A DNA stretch of 45,634 nucleotides from UM-FILTER-40-17 sp032251335 (GCA_032251335.1 JAVVDW010000019.1:1-45634), one strand, 5' to 3'. Counted from the first letter of the stretch, positions 32,801-41,760 are shown. Notes: generated by a model from the letters alone, not told the origin. Translations and numbers: made by a program.

Positions 32801-33967
32801 ATGAATCAACCGTTTAAATCTTTAAATACCACTTGTACGCATGCGGGTGAAGTTGCCGATGCGCAATTCAAAGGCGCGGTGTCGCCTTTGTACATGTCCA
32901 CTTCTTACGCCTACGAAGATGTAGCTGTAAAGCGCTATCCTCGGTATTACAATACGCCTAACCAAGTGGGTGTAGCCCAAAAAATTGCGGCCTTGGAGCA
33001 CACAGAAGCCGGGATGATTTTCGGCTCGGGTATGGCTGCCATCAGCCATGCGTTGTTTGCTTTTCTCAAACAAGGCGATCATGTGGTTTTTCAGAAGGAA
33101 TTGTACGGCGGCACCATGAATCTTATTTTTACAGAGTTTCCCAAATATGGCATTTCCTATAGTTTTGCTGAAAGTGAAGAAGCCGTTTCTTTTGAAAAGG
33201 TGATTCAGCCGAATACCAAAATTATCTACATCGAAACGCCATCCAATCCGCTTTTGACCATCACGGATATAGCAGCGGTGTCTAAGTTGGCTCAATCTAA
33301 AGGTATTTTGACCATGATCGACAACACTTTTGCGTCGCCCGTGAATCAAAATCCGCACGATTTTGGTATCGATATTATTTTGCATAGCGCCACAAAATAC
33401 CTCGGCGGACACAGTGACATACTCGCGGGTGCTGTCGCAGCCTCGCAGCTCCATATAGACCAAATATTTAAGTCGGCCATCAATTTTGGTGGCAGTCTGA
33501 GCGATTTCACCGTTTGGCTCTTGGAGCGAAGTATCAAAACCATGGCACTTCGCGTGCAGGCGCAAAATCAAAACGCCCAACAAATGGCCGAATTCTTGTT
33601 GGCGCACAAGGCCGTAGATCGCGTTTTTTATCCCGGTTTGCCATCGCACCCAACGCATGCTGTTGCCAAAAAGCAAATGCACGGCTTTGGCGGCATGTTG
33701 TCTTTCGAACTCAAACCTGACTACGATACGGAAAAATTCTTGCAGTCGCTGCAACTTATCAAACCATCTATGAGTTTGGCCGGTGTAGAAAGTACGATGC
33801 TTTCACCTACCAAAACCTCTCACGCTTTGCTGTCGGCCGAAGAGCGCGCCAATCAAGGAATACGTGACGGGCTCATCCGTTTTTCTGTAGGCATTGAGGG
33901 CGTGGAAGACCTTGTAGCTGATATTGAAAATGCAATCGTCAAATCTTTGCGCAAACAATTGGTATAA
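32801..33967 (+). CDS. cystathionine gamma-synthase / O-acylhomoserine sulfhydrylase-like enzyme
   Basis: A 388-residue PLP enzyme of the Cys/Met metabolism (gamma) family. Visible are the phosphate-binding FGSGMAAIS (74-82), the IETPSNP segment (144-150), the cofactor Asp in MIDNTFASP, the PLP Lys at K199 in DIILHSATKYLGGHSD and SLAGVESTMLSPTKTSH near the C-terminus. The reaction may be cystathionine gamma-synthase, cystathionine gamma-lyase or homoserine sulfhydrylase; these cannot be told apart safely by eye. It is a single gene with its own promoter and an array of regulator half-sites. Confidence 0.88.
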   Translation: MNQPFKSLNTTCTHAGEVADAQFKGAVSPLYMSTSYAYEDVAVKRYPRYYNTPNQVGVAQKIAALEHTEAGMIFGSGMAAISHALFAFLKQGDHVVFQKELYGGTMNLIFTEFPKYGISYSFAESEEAVSFEKVIQPNTKIIYIETPSNPLLTITDIAAVSKLAQSKGILTMIDNTFASPVNQNPHDFGIDIILHSATKYLGGHSDILAGAVAASQLHIDQIFKSAINFGGSLSDFTVWLLERSIKTMALRVQAQNQNAQQMAEFLLAHKAVDRVFYPGLPSHPTHAVAKKQMHGFGGMLSFELKPDYDTEKFLQSLQLIKPSMSLAGVESTMLSPTKTSHALLSAEERANQGIRDGLIRFSVGIEGVEDLVADIENAIVKSLRKQLV

Positions 33968-34095
33968 AAACAGTTGTGTATTTATTTATCCCAATGTTGA
34001 TTACTTTGTTAAAAACATCTCAGTTTTGTAACGTCAATCAGAAAGCTTATTTATAATTTTATGGATATAAGTTTATCTGATAAAAACCCTTGCTT

Positions 34096-35496
34096 ATGTT
34101 TTTAGGTGCCCACGACGAAGACAACTTTTCCATCTTGCGTTTCGAATCCATGCTGAAGACCAATAAGGTGTTGTTTTTTGACTCAGAAGAATTCGAAGAC
34201 ATTATTCACCACTACCTTGAAGGAGGTAAAATCACCCTAGCCAAAAGGGCTTTAAAAATGGGCTTGCAACAACACCCCTCATCTATAGATTTGCGGCTTT
34301 TTCAAGTGGAAATTTACCTTTTTGAAGACAAATTGGAGTTGGCCGAACGCTTGATTGATACCTTGGAAAAGATAGACCCTAACAACGAGGAAATTTTCAT
34401 ACAGCGCGCCAACATGCTGTCAAAGAAAAGCTTACATCACAAAGCCATAGAAGCCTTGGAAACGGCACTGAAATTTTCTTTAGAACCGGCAGAAATTTAC
34501 GCCATGTTGGGCATGGAATATTTATTTGTCGAAAATTTTGAAAAAGCCAAAGATTGTTTTATCGCTTGTTTACTAGAAGATCCGGAAGACCACACTTCGC
34601 TGTACAATGTTGTATATTGTTTTGAATTTTTGGAGAAAGTGGATGAGGCGGTAGCGTTTCTCAAAGAATTTATCAACCAAAATCCATATTCGGAAATCGC
34701 TTGGCATCAACTCGGTAGGCAATTATGTGTATTAAAAAGATACGAAGAAGCTTTGGAGGCTTACGAGTACGCCAACCTGATTGACGAGCACTTTATGGGT
34801 GCCTACATCGAAAAAGGTAAGGTACTTGAAAAGCTTAAAAAATACCAACAAGCCATTGATAATTACAAAGTGACATTGACCATAGAAGATCCTTCTTCTT
34901 TTGCCCTGCTTCGTATTGGTAAATGTTATGAAAAAATGCATAAGATGCGTTTGGCAATCCGTTTTTACAGAGATGCCGTGCATGTAGATCCTTTGTTAGA
35001 CAAAGGCTGGTTGGCCATTACCCGATTTTATTACAAACAAGAAAAGTACCAAAAAGCCCTGGAATCCATCAATAAAGCCATCAGCCTTGATGGCGAAAAC
35101 GGGCAATATTGGTTGATGGCAGCTCAAATTCACAGAAAAGTACTGGACTTTGATCAAGCGGTAGAAGCCTATGCTAAATCTATTTCTTTGGGTACGTTTA
35201 AACTGTCCACTTGGCTCAAAATGACGGATTTGCTCATTCATATGCGTGAATTTGACCACGCTTTAGATCAGATGATTATTGCAGACACCTTGTTTCCCAA
35301 TCAGGCTAAAATTTACTTCCGAATCGCCGGACTTTTTTACGAAAAAAACCGATTGGACAAAACCAAAAAATACCTCGAAAAAGCATTTGCTTTACATCCG
35401 CAGCAATACACTTTTTTTAAATATCTTTTTGTAGAATTTTACGCATCTAAATTCTTTTCGGATTGGCTGAGCGAATATAAAAACAAACATCCTTAA
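34096..35496 (+). CDS. tetratricopeptide repeat protein
   Basis: A 466-residue protein almost wholly made of TPR units (about ten), for example YEEALEAYEYANLIDEHFMGAY, YQQAIDNYKVTLTIEDPSSF and YQKALESINKAISLDGENGQY. There is no signal peptide, so it is probably cytoplasmic. The frame is open from a TTG at 34090, but the ATG at 34096 is preferred. A DUF368 gene follows after 65 bases with its own likely promoter. I recall the order TPR, DUF368, DUF368, aroE as recurrent in flavobacteria. No function is assigned. Confidence 0.87.
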   Translation: MFLGAHDEDNFSILRFESMLKTNKVLFFDSEEFEDIIHHYLEGGKITLAKRALKMGLQQHPSSIDLRLFQVEIYLFEDKLELAERLIDTLEKIDPNNEEIFIQRANMLSKKSLHHKAIEALETALKFSLEPAEIYAMLGMEYLFVENFEKAKDCFIACLLEDPEDHTSLYNVVYCFEFLEKVDEAVAFLKEFINQNPYSEIAWHQLGRQLCVLKRYEEALEAYEYANLIDEHFMGAYIEKGKVLEKLKKYQQAIDNYKVTLTIEDPSSFALLRIGKCYEKMHKMRLAIRFYRDAVHVDPLLDKGWLAITRFYYKQEKYQKALESINKAISLDGENGQYWLMAAQIHRKVLDFDQAVEAYAKSISLGTFKLSTWLKMTDLLIHMREFDHALDQMIIADTLFPNQAKIYFRIAGLFYEKNRLDKTKKYLEKAFALHPQQYTFFKYLFVEFYASKFFSDWLSEYKNKHP

Positions 35497-35503
35497 ATTT
35501 CGT

Positions 35504-35511
35504 TACTTTTG
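35504..35511 (+). promoter_or_regulatory. -7 box of the DUF368-aroE unit
   Basis: TACTTTTG fits TAnnTTTG exactly. It lies 7 bases after the stop of the TPR gene and 50 bases before the first DUF368 start, which suggests the DUF368-aroE genes can be transcribed apart from the TPR gene. Confidence 0.45.
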
Positions 35512-35561
35512 CCCAAACATCTCGATGCAGCGGTGGTTTTCTTCAAAACAAACAACTTTAG

Positions 35562-36527
35562 ATGAAGCGAAGCATTTTAGATTATTTTATTTTGATGCTT
35601 AAGGGCATTTCTATGGGCGCAGCAGACGTTGTGCCCGGGGTATCCGGTGGTACGATTGCTTTTATTTCCGGTATCTACGAAGAACTGCTTCAGACCATTG
35701 ACAACATCAAATTTGGCCTGTTGAAAACACTCAGAAAAGAAGGTTTTAAAGCGGCTTGGCAAAAGGGAAATCTCTCGTTTTTGTCTATGTTGTTTTTGGG
35801 AATTTTCATCAGTATTCTCAGTTTTTCTAAGCTCATTGGTTGGCTACTCGAACATCAGCCTATCTTGCTTTGGTCCTTTTTTTTCGGACTCATTTTGGCT
35901 AGCATTTGGTTTGTCGGCAAACAAATTGTCGGTTGGAATTTTAAAATCGTATCGAGCCTTGTTTTGGGCACGGTACTTTCCTATTATATCACTATAGCGG
36001 AGCCTTTGGGAACTTCGGACAGCTATGTGTTTTTGTTTTTTTCAGGTTTTTTGGCCATCATAGCCATGATACTTCCCGGTATTTCCGGAGCTTTTATTTT
36101 GGTGCTTTTGGGTGCCTATCAAGGCGTACTCAATACTGTAAACCAGTTTAGAGAAAGTCTGGCTTCGGGCAATGTGGAACTGCTTACGCAATCTGCAACC
36201 AAACTATCTTTCTTAGCCCTAGGAGCGCTGATAGGACTCAAAGTTTTTTCGGGTTTTCTCAATTGGATGTTTACCCATCACAAAAATATGACATTGGCAT
36301 TGCTCACCGGTTTTATGATTGGTTCGCTCAACAAAATATGGCCTTGGAAAGAGGTCATTTCTTGGCGTATAAATTCCAATAACCTAAGGGTGCCGCTGAT
36401 GGAAAAAAACATCAGTCCGATGGATTTTCCCGGAGAAAACCATATGATGTGGGCTGTCGTTTTATCTGTAGCAGGAATTGTTTTGATATTGCTTTTCGAA
36501 AAATTAGCTGCTAAAAAACCTGTGTAG
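35562..36527 (+). CDS. DUF368 membrane protein, undecaprenyl-phosphate translocase family
   Basis: A 321-residue polytopic protein. It has two similar halves, each with the DUF368 signature: GISMGAADVVPGVSGGTIAFISGIYEEL at about 15-42, and MILPGISGAFILVLLGAYQGVL in the middle. Other DUF368 proteins (PopT) are reported to return undecaprenyl phosphate across the cytoplasmic membrane. The next gene is a second DUF368 member starting at the very next base after this stop. The likely role is carrier-lipid recycling for peptidoglycan and surface glycans, including the polysaccharide locus at the left of the window. Confidence 0.9.
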   Translation: MKRSILDYFILMLKGISMGAADVVPGVSGGTIAFISGIYEELLQTIDNIKFGLLKTLRKEGFKAAWQKGNLSFLSMLFLGIFISILSFSKLIGWLLEHQPILLWSFFFGLILASIWFVGKQIVGWNFKIVSSLVLGTVLSYYITIAEPLGTSDSYVFLFFSGFLAIIAMILPGISGAFILVLLGAYQGVLNTVNQFRESLASGNVELLTQSATKLSFLALGALIGLKVFSGFLNWMFTHHKNMTLALLTGFMIGSLNKIWPWKEVISWRINSNNLRVPLMEKNISPMDFPGENHMMWAVVLSVAGIVLILLFEKLAAKKPV

Positions 36528-37547
36528 ATGGCTGTTGAACGAACGCATAAAGATAAATTTTTGCTCTTCATCAAAGGGCTAGCCATGGGTGCGGCCAACA
36601 AAGTGCCCGGTGTTTCGGGTGGTGTGGTGGCTTTTGTTGCGGGCTTTTACGAAGAATTTATCTATTCGCTCAAAAAAATAAACCTCAAAAGCTTCAAACT
36701 CCTTTTTTACAGAGATTTCAAAACCTTTTACAGATATGTCAATGGCCAATTTCTCAGCTTCTTGGTTTTGGGCATGCTGTTTAGCTATTTTAGTGTTTCA
36801 AAATTACTCGATTACCTGATTGAAAAGTACGAATTGTTTGTGTGGAGCACTTTTTTCGGGATGATTATCGCTTCTATTTATGCCATTTCCAGACAGTTCA
36901 AAGCTTGGGATATCAAGGCCTACTGCGGCATTGGTTTTGGCGTTTTGGTAGGCGTGGGCATCAGCCTGATGAATCCCGCCAAGGAAAACGATCACCTCTT
37001 ATTTGTGTTTATATGTGGCGTCATCAGTGTATCCGGTATGACTTTGCCAGGCTTATCCGGCTCTTTTATACTGATATTGCTCGGCAATTACGTATTGCTT
37101 CTCGTAGATTCTGTCAATGCACTTTTCGATACCTTGTATGAGATTTCGGGTTTCAATTTTAGCTTTATAAACAAGCCCGAACGCATTCGTTTGCTGAAAG
37201 TTTTGGGTGTTTTCACTTTGGGCTCAGCGGTCGGTCTGGTGAGTCTTTCTCACGTATTGAGTTATATGATAAAGCACCACAGAAAGATTACTTTTGGCGC
37301 ACTCACCGGATTTATACTCGGCTCTTTGGGTGTAGTTTGGCCTTGGAAAAGAAAGGTTTTTGAACTTGACATAGCGGGTAATCCGCTATTAGATTCTAAC
37401 GGCTCACCTGTGCTCAAAAACTATGTGAGATATATGCCGGAATGGCATGCAGAAACTTTTTACGCACTCTTGTTTGTAGTGTTGGGCATTCTCATTATTT
37501 TGGCCTTGGAATGGTATGGTGATAAAAACAGAAAACAACATGCGTAG
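36528..37547 (+). CDS. second DUF368 membrane protein
   Basis: A 339-residue paralogue of the preceding protein with the same two signatures: GLAMGAANKVPGVSGGVVAFVAGFYEEF and MTLPGLSGSFILILLGNYVLLL. The stop of the first gene and this ATG are directly adjacent, and aroE overlaps the end of this gene by 8 bases, so the three genes are translationally coupled. An extra loop near the C-terminus (about 300-320, between the last membrane segments) distinguishes it from its neighbour. Two adjacent copies suggest a heteromer or two different lipid substrates; this is inference. Confidence 0.9.
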   Translation: MAVERTHKDKFLLFIKGLAMGAANKVPGVSGGVVAFVAGFYEEFIYSLKKINLKSFKLLFYRDFKTFYRYVNGQFLSFLVLGMLFSYFSVSKLLDYLIEKYELFVWSTFFGMIIASIYAISRQFKAWDIKAYCGIGFGVLVGVGISLMNPAKENDHLLFVFICGVISVSGMTLPGLSGSFILILLGNYVLLLVDSVNALFDTLYEISGFNFSFINKPERIRLLKVLGVFTLGSAVGLVSLSHVLSYMIKHHRKITFGALTGFILGSLGVVWPWKRKVFELDIAGNPLLDSNGSPVLKNYVRYMPEWHAETFYALLFVVLGILIILALEWYGDKNRKQHA

Positions 37548-38283
37548 GTTTGGTCTCATAGGTAGAAACATTTCTTACTCCTTTTCAGCAGGCTATTTCG
37601 CTGAAAAATTTGTGAATGAAAACTGCGCGGATTGCGTTTACGAGAATTTTGATTTGGCTATTATTGATGCCTTCCCCAAACTGATACAACACGAACAAAA
37701 CCTGTACGGTTTTAATGTGACCATCCCCTACAAGCAAGAAATCATTCCTTTTTTAGACGAATTGGATCCGACGGCAGCAAGTATAGGCGCCGTAAACACC
37801 ATCAAAGTTTATCCTGATGGCCGCCTTAAAGGATTCAACACAGATTATATAGGATTTAGAGATTCCTTGACGCCCCTGCTAAAATCCAAACATCAAAAAG
37901 CTTTGATTTTAGGAACGGGAGGCGCATCCAAAGCTGTCGCTTTTGCCTTAGATACTTTGCAAATTCCCTACAAATACGTTTCCAGAAAACCAAAAGAGGG
38001 GGCGTTTACCTATGAAGACCTGACAGCTGAAGTGTTATCGGAATACCAATTGATTGTCAATTGTACGCCCTTGGGTACTTTCCCTGAGGTTGATAAAAAA
38101 CCCAACTTACACTTCGCGCTTTTAGGTACTTCACATTTGCTCTACGACCTCATTTACAACCCTTCCGAAACCGCTTTTATGAAGTTTGGCCGCGCCCAAG
38201 GGGCTACAGTTACCAACGGTTTGCAGATGTTGATTGGGCAGGCAGAGGCCGCATGGCGCATTTGGAATGATGTAAAGGCTTAA
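37540..38283 (+). CDS. aroE: shikimate dehydrogenase
   Basis: A 247-residue NADPH-dependent enzyme reducing 3-dehydroshikimate to shikimate in aromatic amino acid synthesis. It has the substrate segment LIGRNISYSFSAGYFAEKF, the catalytic Lys and surroundings in GFNVTIPYKQEI, GAVNTIKV, the nucleotide loop LILGTGGASKAVAFAL, VNCTPLGTFP and a C-terminal NGLQMLIGQAEAAW. The frame is open eight codons further, but the ATG at 37540 matches the family start. It overlaps the DUF368 gene by 8 bases and converges with the next gene, sharing TTAA in their stops. Confidence 0.96.
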   Translation: MRRFGLIGRNISYSFSAGYFAEKFVNENCADCVYENFDLAIIDAFPKLIQHEQNLYGFNVTIPYKQEIIPFLDELDPTAASIGAVNTIKVYPDGRLKGFNTDYIGFRDSLTPLLKSKHQKALILGTGGASKAVAFALDTLQIPYKYVSRKPKEGAFTYEDLTAEVLSEYQLIVNCTPLGTFPEVDKKPNLHFALLGTSHLLYDLIYNPSETAFMKFGRAQGATVTNGLQMLIGQAEAAWRIWNDVKA

Positions 38284-39482
38284 ATAACCCCTACAGCTTG
38301 CATACAGGCTTTCATCTTTTCAAACGTCCGTTCAATATTACAGTCCAAACCGATTGAAAAACGAATCAGACCGGAAGTAATTCCCAGTTCCATTTGTTCT
38401 GCTTCTGAAATTTCTGAGGAAGTAGAAGTACCCGGCGCGCTGAAGAGTGTTTTGTAAAATCCGAGACTTACCGCCAAATATCCGAGTTTTTCGTGTTGCA
38501 TCATTTCCATCAGCGCATTGGCTTTTTCCAAATGGCCTACATCTAGGGTCAGCATGCCACCAAAACCGTATTTTTCTGTGCTTTGTGTTTGGAATGACTG
38601 ATGCTGCGGATGCGATTTTAAACCCGGATACACCACCCGCAAACCCATCGCTTCAAATCTTTCCGCTAAAAACTGTGCATTTTTGCTGTGTTGTTCCATG
38701 CGCACGTGTAGCGTTCGTAAGTTTTTCATGATGCTTGCCGCGCGAATGCTGTCGAGTGTAGCGCCCAACAACATGCATGCACCGTTGTTGACGTTGCGCA
38801 AATCGTCTATCAACTGTTGCGAACCGCATATCACGCCCGCTACGGTGTCGCTACTGCCGTTGATAAATTTTGTCAGACTGTGAATAACAATATCTGCGCC
38901 CAATTTTATGGGACTCAAAAGCAAAGGTGTAAATGTATTATCCACCACAAGATGGGCTTGATGTGTATGTGCCAAGCTGCTGAGTTTTTCCAAGTCTGCT
39001 ATTTCTAATAGCGGATTGCTCATCGATTCGCAGTAGAGCATTTTGGTATTTCCTTGTATCGCTTGCGCAACTTTCTCCGGCTTGGTGATATCAACAAAAG
39101 TCGTTTGAATGCCCCATTTCGGTAGAAAGTTCTTTAAAAAGGCATAAGTGCCACCGTAAATTGTTCTCGCTGCCACTATGTGGTCGCCGGCTTGGCACAA
39201 TTGCATGATAACTCCGCTGATGGCTGCCATTCCCGAAGCCGTCACATGTGCCGCTTCTGATCCTTCCATAGCCGCAAGCGCTTGTCCTAAATACAAATTG
39301 CTGGGCGAACTGTGTCGGGAGTACAAGTAGCATCCCTCTGCATTCCCTTCAAAGGTGTCAAACATGGTTTTGGCAGAAAGAAAGGTGTAGGTGGACGAAT
39401 CGGAAATTGAGGGATTCACACCGCCAAATTCGCCAAAGTATTGTAAATCTTGTAAGGCATCAGCCGGTTTGAATTTTTTCAT
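38280..39482 (-). CDS. methionine gamma-lyase-like PLP enzyme
   Basis: A 400-residue PLP gamma-family enzyme. The phosphate-binding segment is TASGMAAISGV (81-91), the PLP Lys is K205 in DIVIHSLTKFINGSSD, and VVDNTFTP and CESMSNPLLE are the cofactor and substrate segments. The layout and the adjoining divergent Lrp gene are typical of a methionine or homocysteine gamma-lyase clade. The usual YxRxxNPT segment is YSRHSSPSN, which differs from textbook members. It would release ammonia, a 2-oxo acid and a thiol from sulfur amino acids. Precise substrate is uncertain. Confidence 0.83.
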   Translation of the reverse strand: MKKFKPADALQDLQYFGEFGGVNPSISDSSTYTFLSAKTMFDTFEGNAEGCYLYSRHSSPSNLYLGQALAAMEGSEAAHVTASGMAAISGVIMQLCQAGDHIVAARTIYGGTYAFLKNFLPKWGIQTTFVDITKPEKVAQAIQGNTKMLYCESMSNPLLEIADLEKLSSLAHTHQAHLVVDNTFTPLLLSPIKLGADIVIHSLTKFINGSSDTVAGVICGSQQLIDDLRNVNNGACMLLGATLDSIRAASIMKNLRTLHVRMEQHSKNAQFLAERFEAMGLRVVYPGLKSHPQHQSFQTQSTEKYGFGGMLTLDVGHLEKANALMEMMQHEKLGYLAVSLGFYKTLFSAPGTSTSSEISEAEQMELGITSGLIRFSIGLDCNIERTFEKMKACMQAVGVI

Positions 39483-39592
39483 AATAATTTGTTTTAAGCT
39501 ATAAAACTAACTTTTAATTATATAAAAATCTATATTATGTGTATTTAATAGATTATTATTCTAATTATTGTTTATTTATATGAATATATTTT

Positions 39593-39600
39593 TAATTTTG
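39593..39600 (+). promoter_or_regulatory. -7 box of the Lrp gene
   Basis: TAATTTTG fits TAnnTTTG exactly and precedes the Lrp ATG by 32 bases; a TTG lies 22 bases upstream. The 150-base divergent gap is extremely AT-rich, as is usual for an Lrp-controlled region; a degenerate minus-strand -7 box (TAGTTTTA) for the lyase lies near its left end. Confidence 0.45.
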
Positions 39601-39632
39601 ATGATTCAGAACAAACCAACCGAAAATAAATC

Positions 39633-40094
39633 ATGGCGGCTTTAGATACAATCGACAAAAAATTGCTCAATCTTTTGCAAGCAGATGCCAAAGCCACCGT
39701 CAAGCAATTGGCAATTCAGCTTGACTTGTCCGCTACTGCTGTGCACGAACGTATAAAAAAATTGGAACGTCAGGGTTTTATCCTCAAATACGTTGGCCTG
39801 GTCAACCGGTCGGCTATCGAGAAAAATTATATGGTGTTTTGCCACGTAAAACTTGTACAGCACACCCAAGAATTTTTACTGCGCTTTGAAAGGGAAGTCA
39901 TTGCCCTGCCCGAAGTTTTGGAGTGTCATCACGTGAGTGGTGATTCGGATTATATTTTAAAAATTTGCGTAAAAGACATGCAAGCCTATCGGGAATTTAT
40001 GGTGAACAAACTGACGGGTTTGCATCATATCGGCAGCACACATAGTTCTTTTGTGATTAGCGAAGTCAAGAATACCACCAAAATAACCCTTTAA
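39633..40094 (+). CDS. Lrp/AsnC family transcriptional regulator
   Basis: A 153-residue feast/famine regulator. The N-terminal winged helix-turn-helix reads LDTIDKKLLNLLQADAKATVKQLAIQLDLSATAVHERIKKLERQGFI, and the C-terminal AsnC ligand-binding domain includes VLECHHVSGDSDYILKICVKDM. Such proteins sense amino acids as octamers. Divergent placement from the methionine gamma-lyase-like gene suggests it controls that gene in response to methionine or another amino acid. It ends convergently with the formimidoylglutamase gene, sharing a TTAA overlap of 4 bases. Confidence 0.93.
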   Translation: MAALDTIDKKLLNLLQADAKATVKQLAIQLDLSATAVHERIKKLERQGFILKYVGLVNRSAIEKNYMVFCHVKLVQHTQEFLLRFEREVIALPEVLECHHVSGDSDYILKICVKDMQAYREFMVNKLTGLHHIGSTHSSFVISEVKNTTKITL

Positions 40095-41080
40095 CGCACC
40101 GTATGATGAACAACTGTGTGGATAAGCCTGGCTGCAAGCAAAGCGGTTTGGTTGTCGCGATCGAATCGTGGGTTGAGTTCCGCTAAATCTACCGACAGCA
40201 ACTTACCTGAGTTTTGTACAATTTGTATAATACGGATGGCGAATTCGGGTGTGATGCCTAGCGGTGATGCGGCACTGACGCCGGGTGCAAAAGCACTTGA
40301 AAAAGCATCCAAATCAATCGTCAGATAAATACAATCTACTTTCGCCATAAAATCCGTCAATTTCTTCCGGATATTTTCTATATTGGAAAGTTGACAAGCA
40401 GTATGGTCGTGGTAGGTAACTTGCCATGCATCAGCCCGCTCAAAGAGAAGCGGGCTGTTTGAAGCTTGTTGTATGCCCAAACACATATAGTAAAAAGGTT
40501 TTTGGTGGGTATCGCACCATTCTTTTATTTGATAGAAAGGCGTGCCAGAATGTGTAAATTGAACAGGTTTGCGCAAATCAAAATGCGCATCCAAATTGAT
40601 GATTCCGACCGTTTTTTCGCGATGGTTTTTTTCCAGAAAATGTGTAATCCCCAAAAAGTGCGCCCAAGCCATATCGTGTCCGCCGCCCAGCAAAATGGGC
40701 AGGTATTTTCCGGAAAGTAGTGAAGAAAGGATGGAGGCCGTATTTTCTTGTGTTTTTTCCATTTGGTCGCCATCGCAATGCAGGTTTCCAAAATCGTGGA
40801 GCCATACATCGGGTTGGTTCAGCGCCAATTTTGCCATTTGTTTCCGGATGGTATCCGGCGCGTCTTTGGTGCCGATTCGGCCGTTGTTTCTGGCCACACC
40901 GGCCTCACATGCATAGCCTAAAAATGCAAATTTAGCAACCGCTTCTTCCGTTTGATGGGTATCGATTTCTGAAATTGGGATGCACTGCACCTGCTGGTGC
41001 CACTGCAATTTTCTGCTCCCGGCTTCGGGGTCAATTCTAAAATGCCAAAGGGTTTGCGCTGCGGGTTGGTATGTATTCAT
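40091..41080 (-). CDS. hutG: formimidoylglutamase / arginase-family hydrolase
   Basis: A 329-residue binuclear manganese enzyme of the ureohydrolase family. Metal ligands are visible in LLGGGHDMAW (H135), INLDAHFDLR (D164, H166, D168) and TIDLDAFSSAFAPGVSAASPLG (D256, D258). The length and the LDAHFDLR form fit HutG, which splits formimidoylglutamate to glutamate and formamide at the end of histidine breakdown; agmatinase-like activity is an alternative. The other hut genes are not in the window. The ATG at 41080 is used in preference to a TTG three codons earlier. Confidence 0.85.
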   Translation of the reverse strand: MNTYQPAAQTLWHFRIDPEAGSRKLQWHQQVQCIPISEIDTHQTEEAVAKFAFLGYACEAGVARNNGRIGTKDAPDTIRKQMAKLALNQPDVWLHDFGNLHCDGDQMEKTQENTASILSSLLSGKYLPILLGGGHDMAWAHFLGITHFLEKNHREKTVGIINLDAHFDLRKPVQFTHSGTPFYQIKEWCDTHQKPFYYMCLGIQQASNSPLLFERADAWQVTYHDHTACQLSNIENIRKKLTDFMAKVDCIYLTIDLDAFSSAFAPGVSAASPLGITPEFAIRIIQIVQNSGKLLSVDLAELNPRFDRDNQTALLAARLIHTVVHHTVR

Positions 41081-41089
41081 GGATGTCAA

Positions 41090-41366
41090 TTTTTGCTAAA
41101 ATTCCGAGGTTAAGGTATTCCAAATAAAGCGCCTAAGTTACAATTTCCGAAATGCTTTCAGCCAAGGTTTGCCGCATGGTTTTTGGCTATGGTAAAGGTA
41201 CACAATCGGATTAAAACGCGATGGTTTTTTAAATGCATCGGACTGGTTGAAATTGAAGTGAAATCAATGTTTTTAGATCAAAGCTTTTTTTTTAACAAAT
41301 TAACATCAAACATCCATGTTATATTATACCCAAAAAACTCCCAAACTTAAAAATGATCAATCTAAA
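41090..41366. other. intergenic region with no gene seen
   Basis: Between the hutG start and the higB promoter I find no open frame of coding character, no tRNA and no member of the repeat families. It is increasingly AT-rich to the right and includes a T9 run near 41286-41294. Confidence 0.5.
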
Positions 41367-41367
41367 T

Positions 41368-41398
41368 TTTGAAAATAGTAACTTTTAAGTTACATTTG
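41368..41398 (+). promoter_or_regulatory. higBA promoter with embedded operator
   Basis: A consensus Bacteroidota promoter: TTTG (41368-41371), 19 bases, then TACATTTG (41391-41398). The inverted repeat GTAACTTTTAAGTTAC (arms GTAACTT and AAGTTAC) occupies 41378-41393 between the boxes and into the -7 box, a likely site for autorepression by HigA. The -7 box ends 5 bases before the ATG, so the mRNA may have almost no leader. Confidence 0.75.
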
Positions 41399-41403
41399 TC
41401 AGG

Positions 41404-41760
41404 ATGGAAAAAGTTAGGCAAGTAATACAGTATAAAAATTATTTCGAGGAGTTTCTGCTTGCTCAACCCAAAAAGATACAAGACAAAATATTTAAGGTCA
41501 TTGAAATTATCGAAACTTATCAGCACGTGCCGAAAACATATTTGGCTCCAATGAAAACCCACAAAGGACTATTTGAAGCCCGAATAAAATTAGGCTCGAA
41601 TATTTGGAGAGTTTTTTGCTTATTTGACAAAGGAAAGCTTGTCATACTCTTGAACGGATTTATCAAAAAGACACAGAAAACACCCAAAAATGAGATTGAA
41701 AAAGCTGTTCGATTAATGAAAGAATATTACGAAGAAAAAAATAAAGAAAATGGAAACTAA
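41404..41760 (+). CDS. higB: HigB/RelE-like toxin (phage Gp49-like family)
   Basis: A 118-residue basic protein of the RelE superfamily, HigB-2/Gp49-like group. Key segments are LAPMKTHKGLFEARIKLGSNIWRVFCLFDKGKLVILLNGFIKKTQKTPKNEIEKAVRLMKEYY, in which the RVF strand and the LLNGFIKKTQKTP segment are the family signature. Known members cut mRNA on the ribosome. The toxin comes first and overlaps the antitoxin by 11 bases, the order seen in higBA. The start ATG sits just behind a consensus promoter. Confidence 0.9.
   Translation: MEKVRQVIQYKNYFEEFLLAQPKKIQDKIFKVIEIIETYQHVPKTYLAPMKTHKGLFEARIKLGSNIWRVFCLFDKGKLVILLNGFIKKTQKTPKNEIEKAVRLMKEYYEEKNKENGN

Noticed and set aside
32822..33754. 310-codon open frame antisense to the gamma-synthase gene
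   Set aside because: It lies wholly inside a clearly conserved PLP enzyme on the other strand and its translation has no recognisable motif; it follows from the codon use of the real gene.
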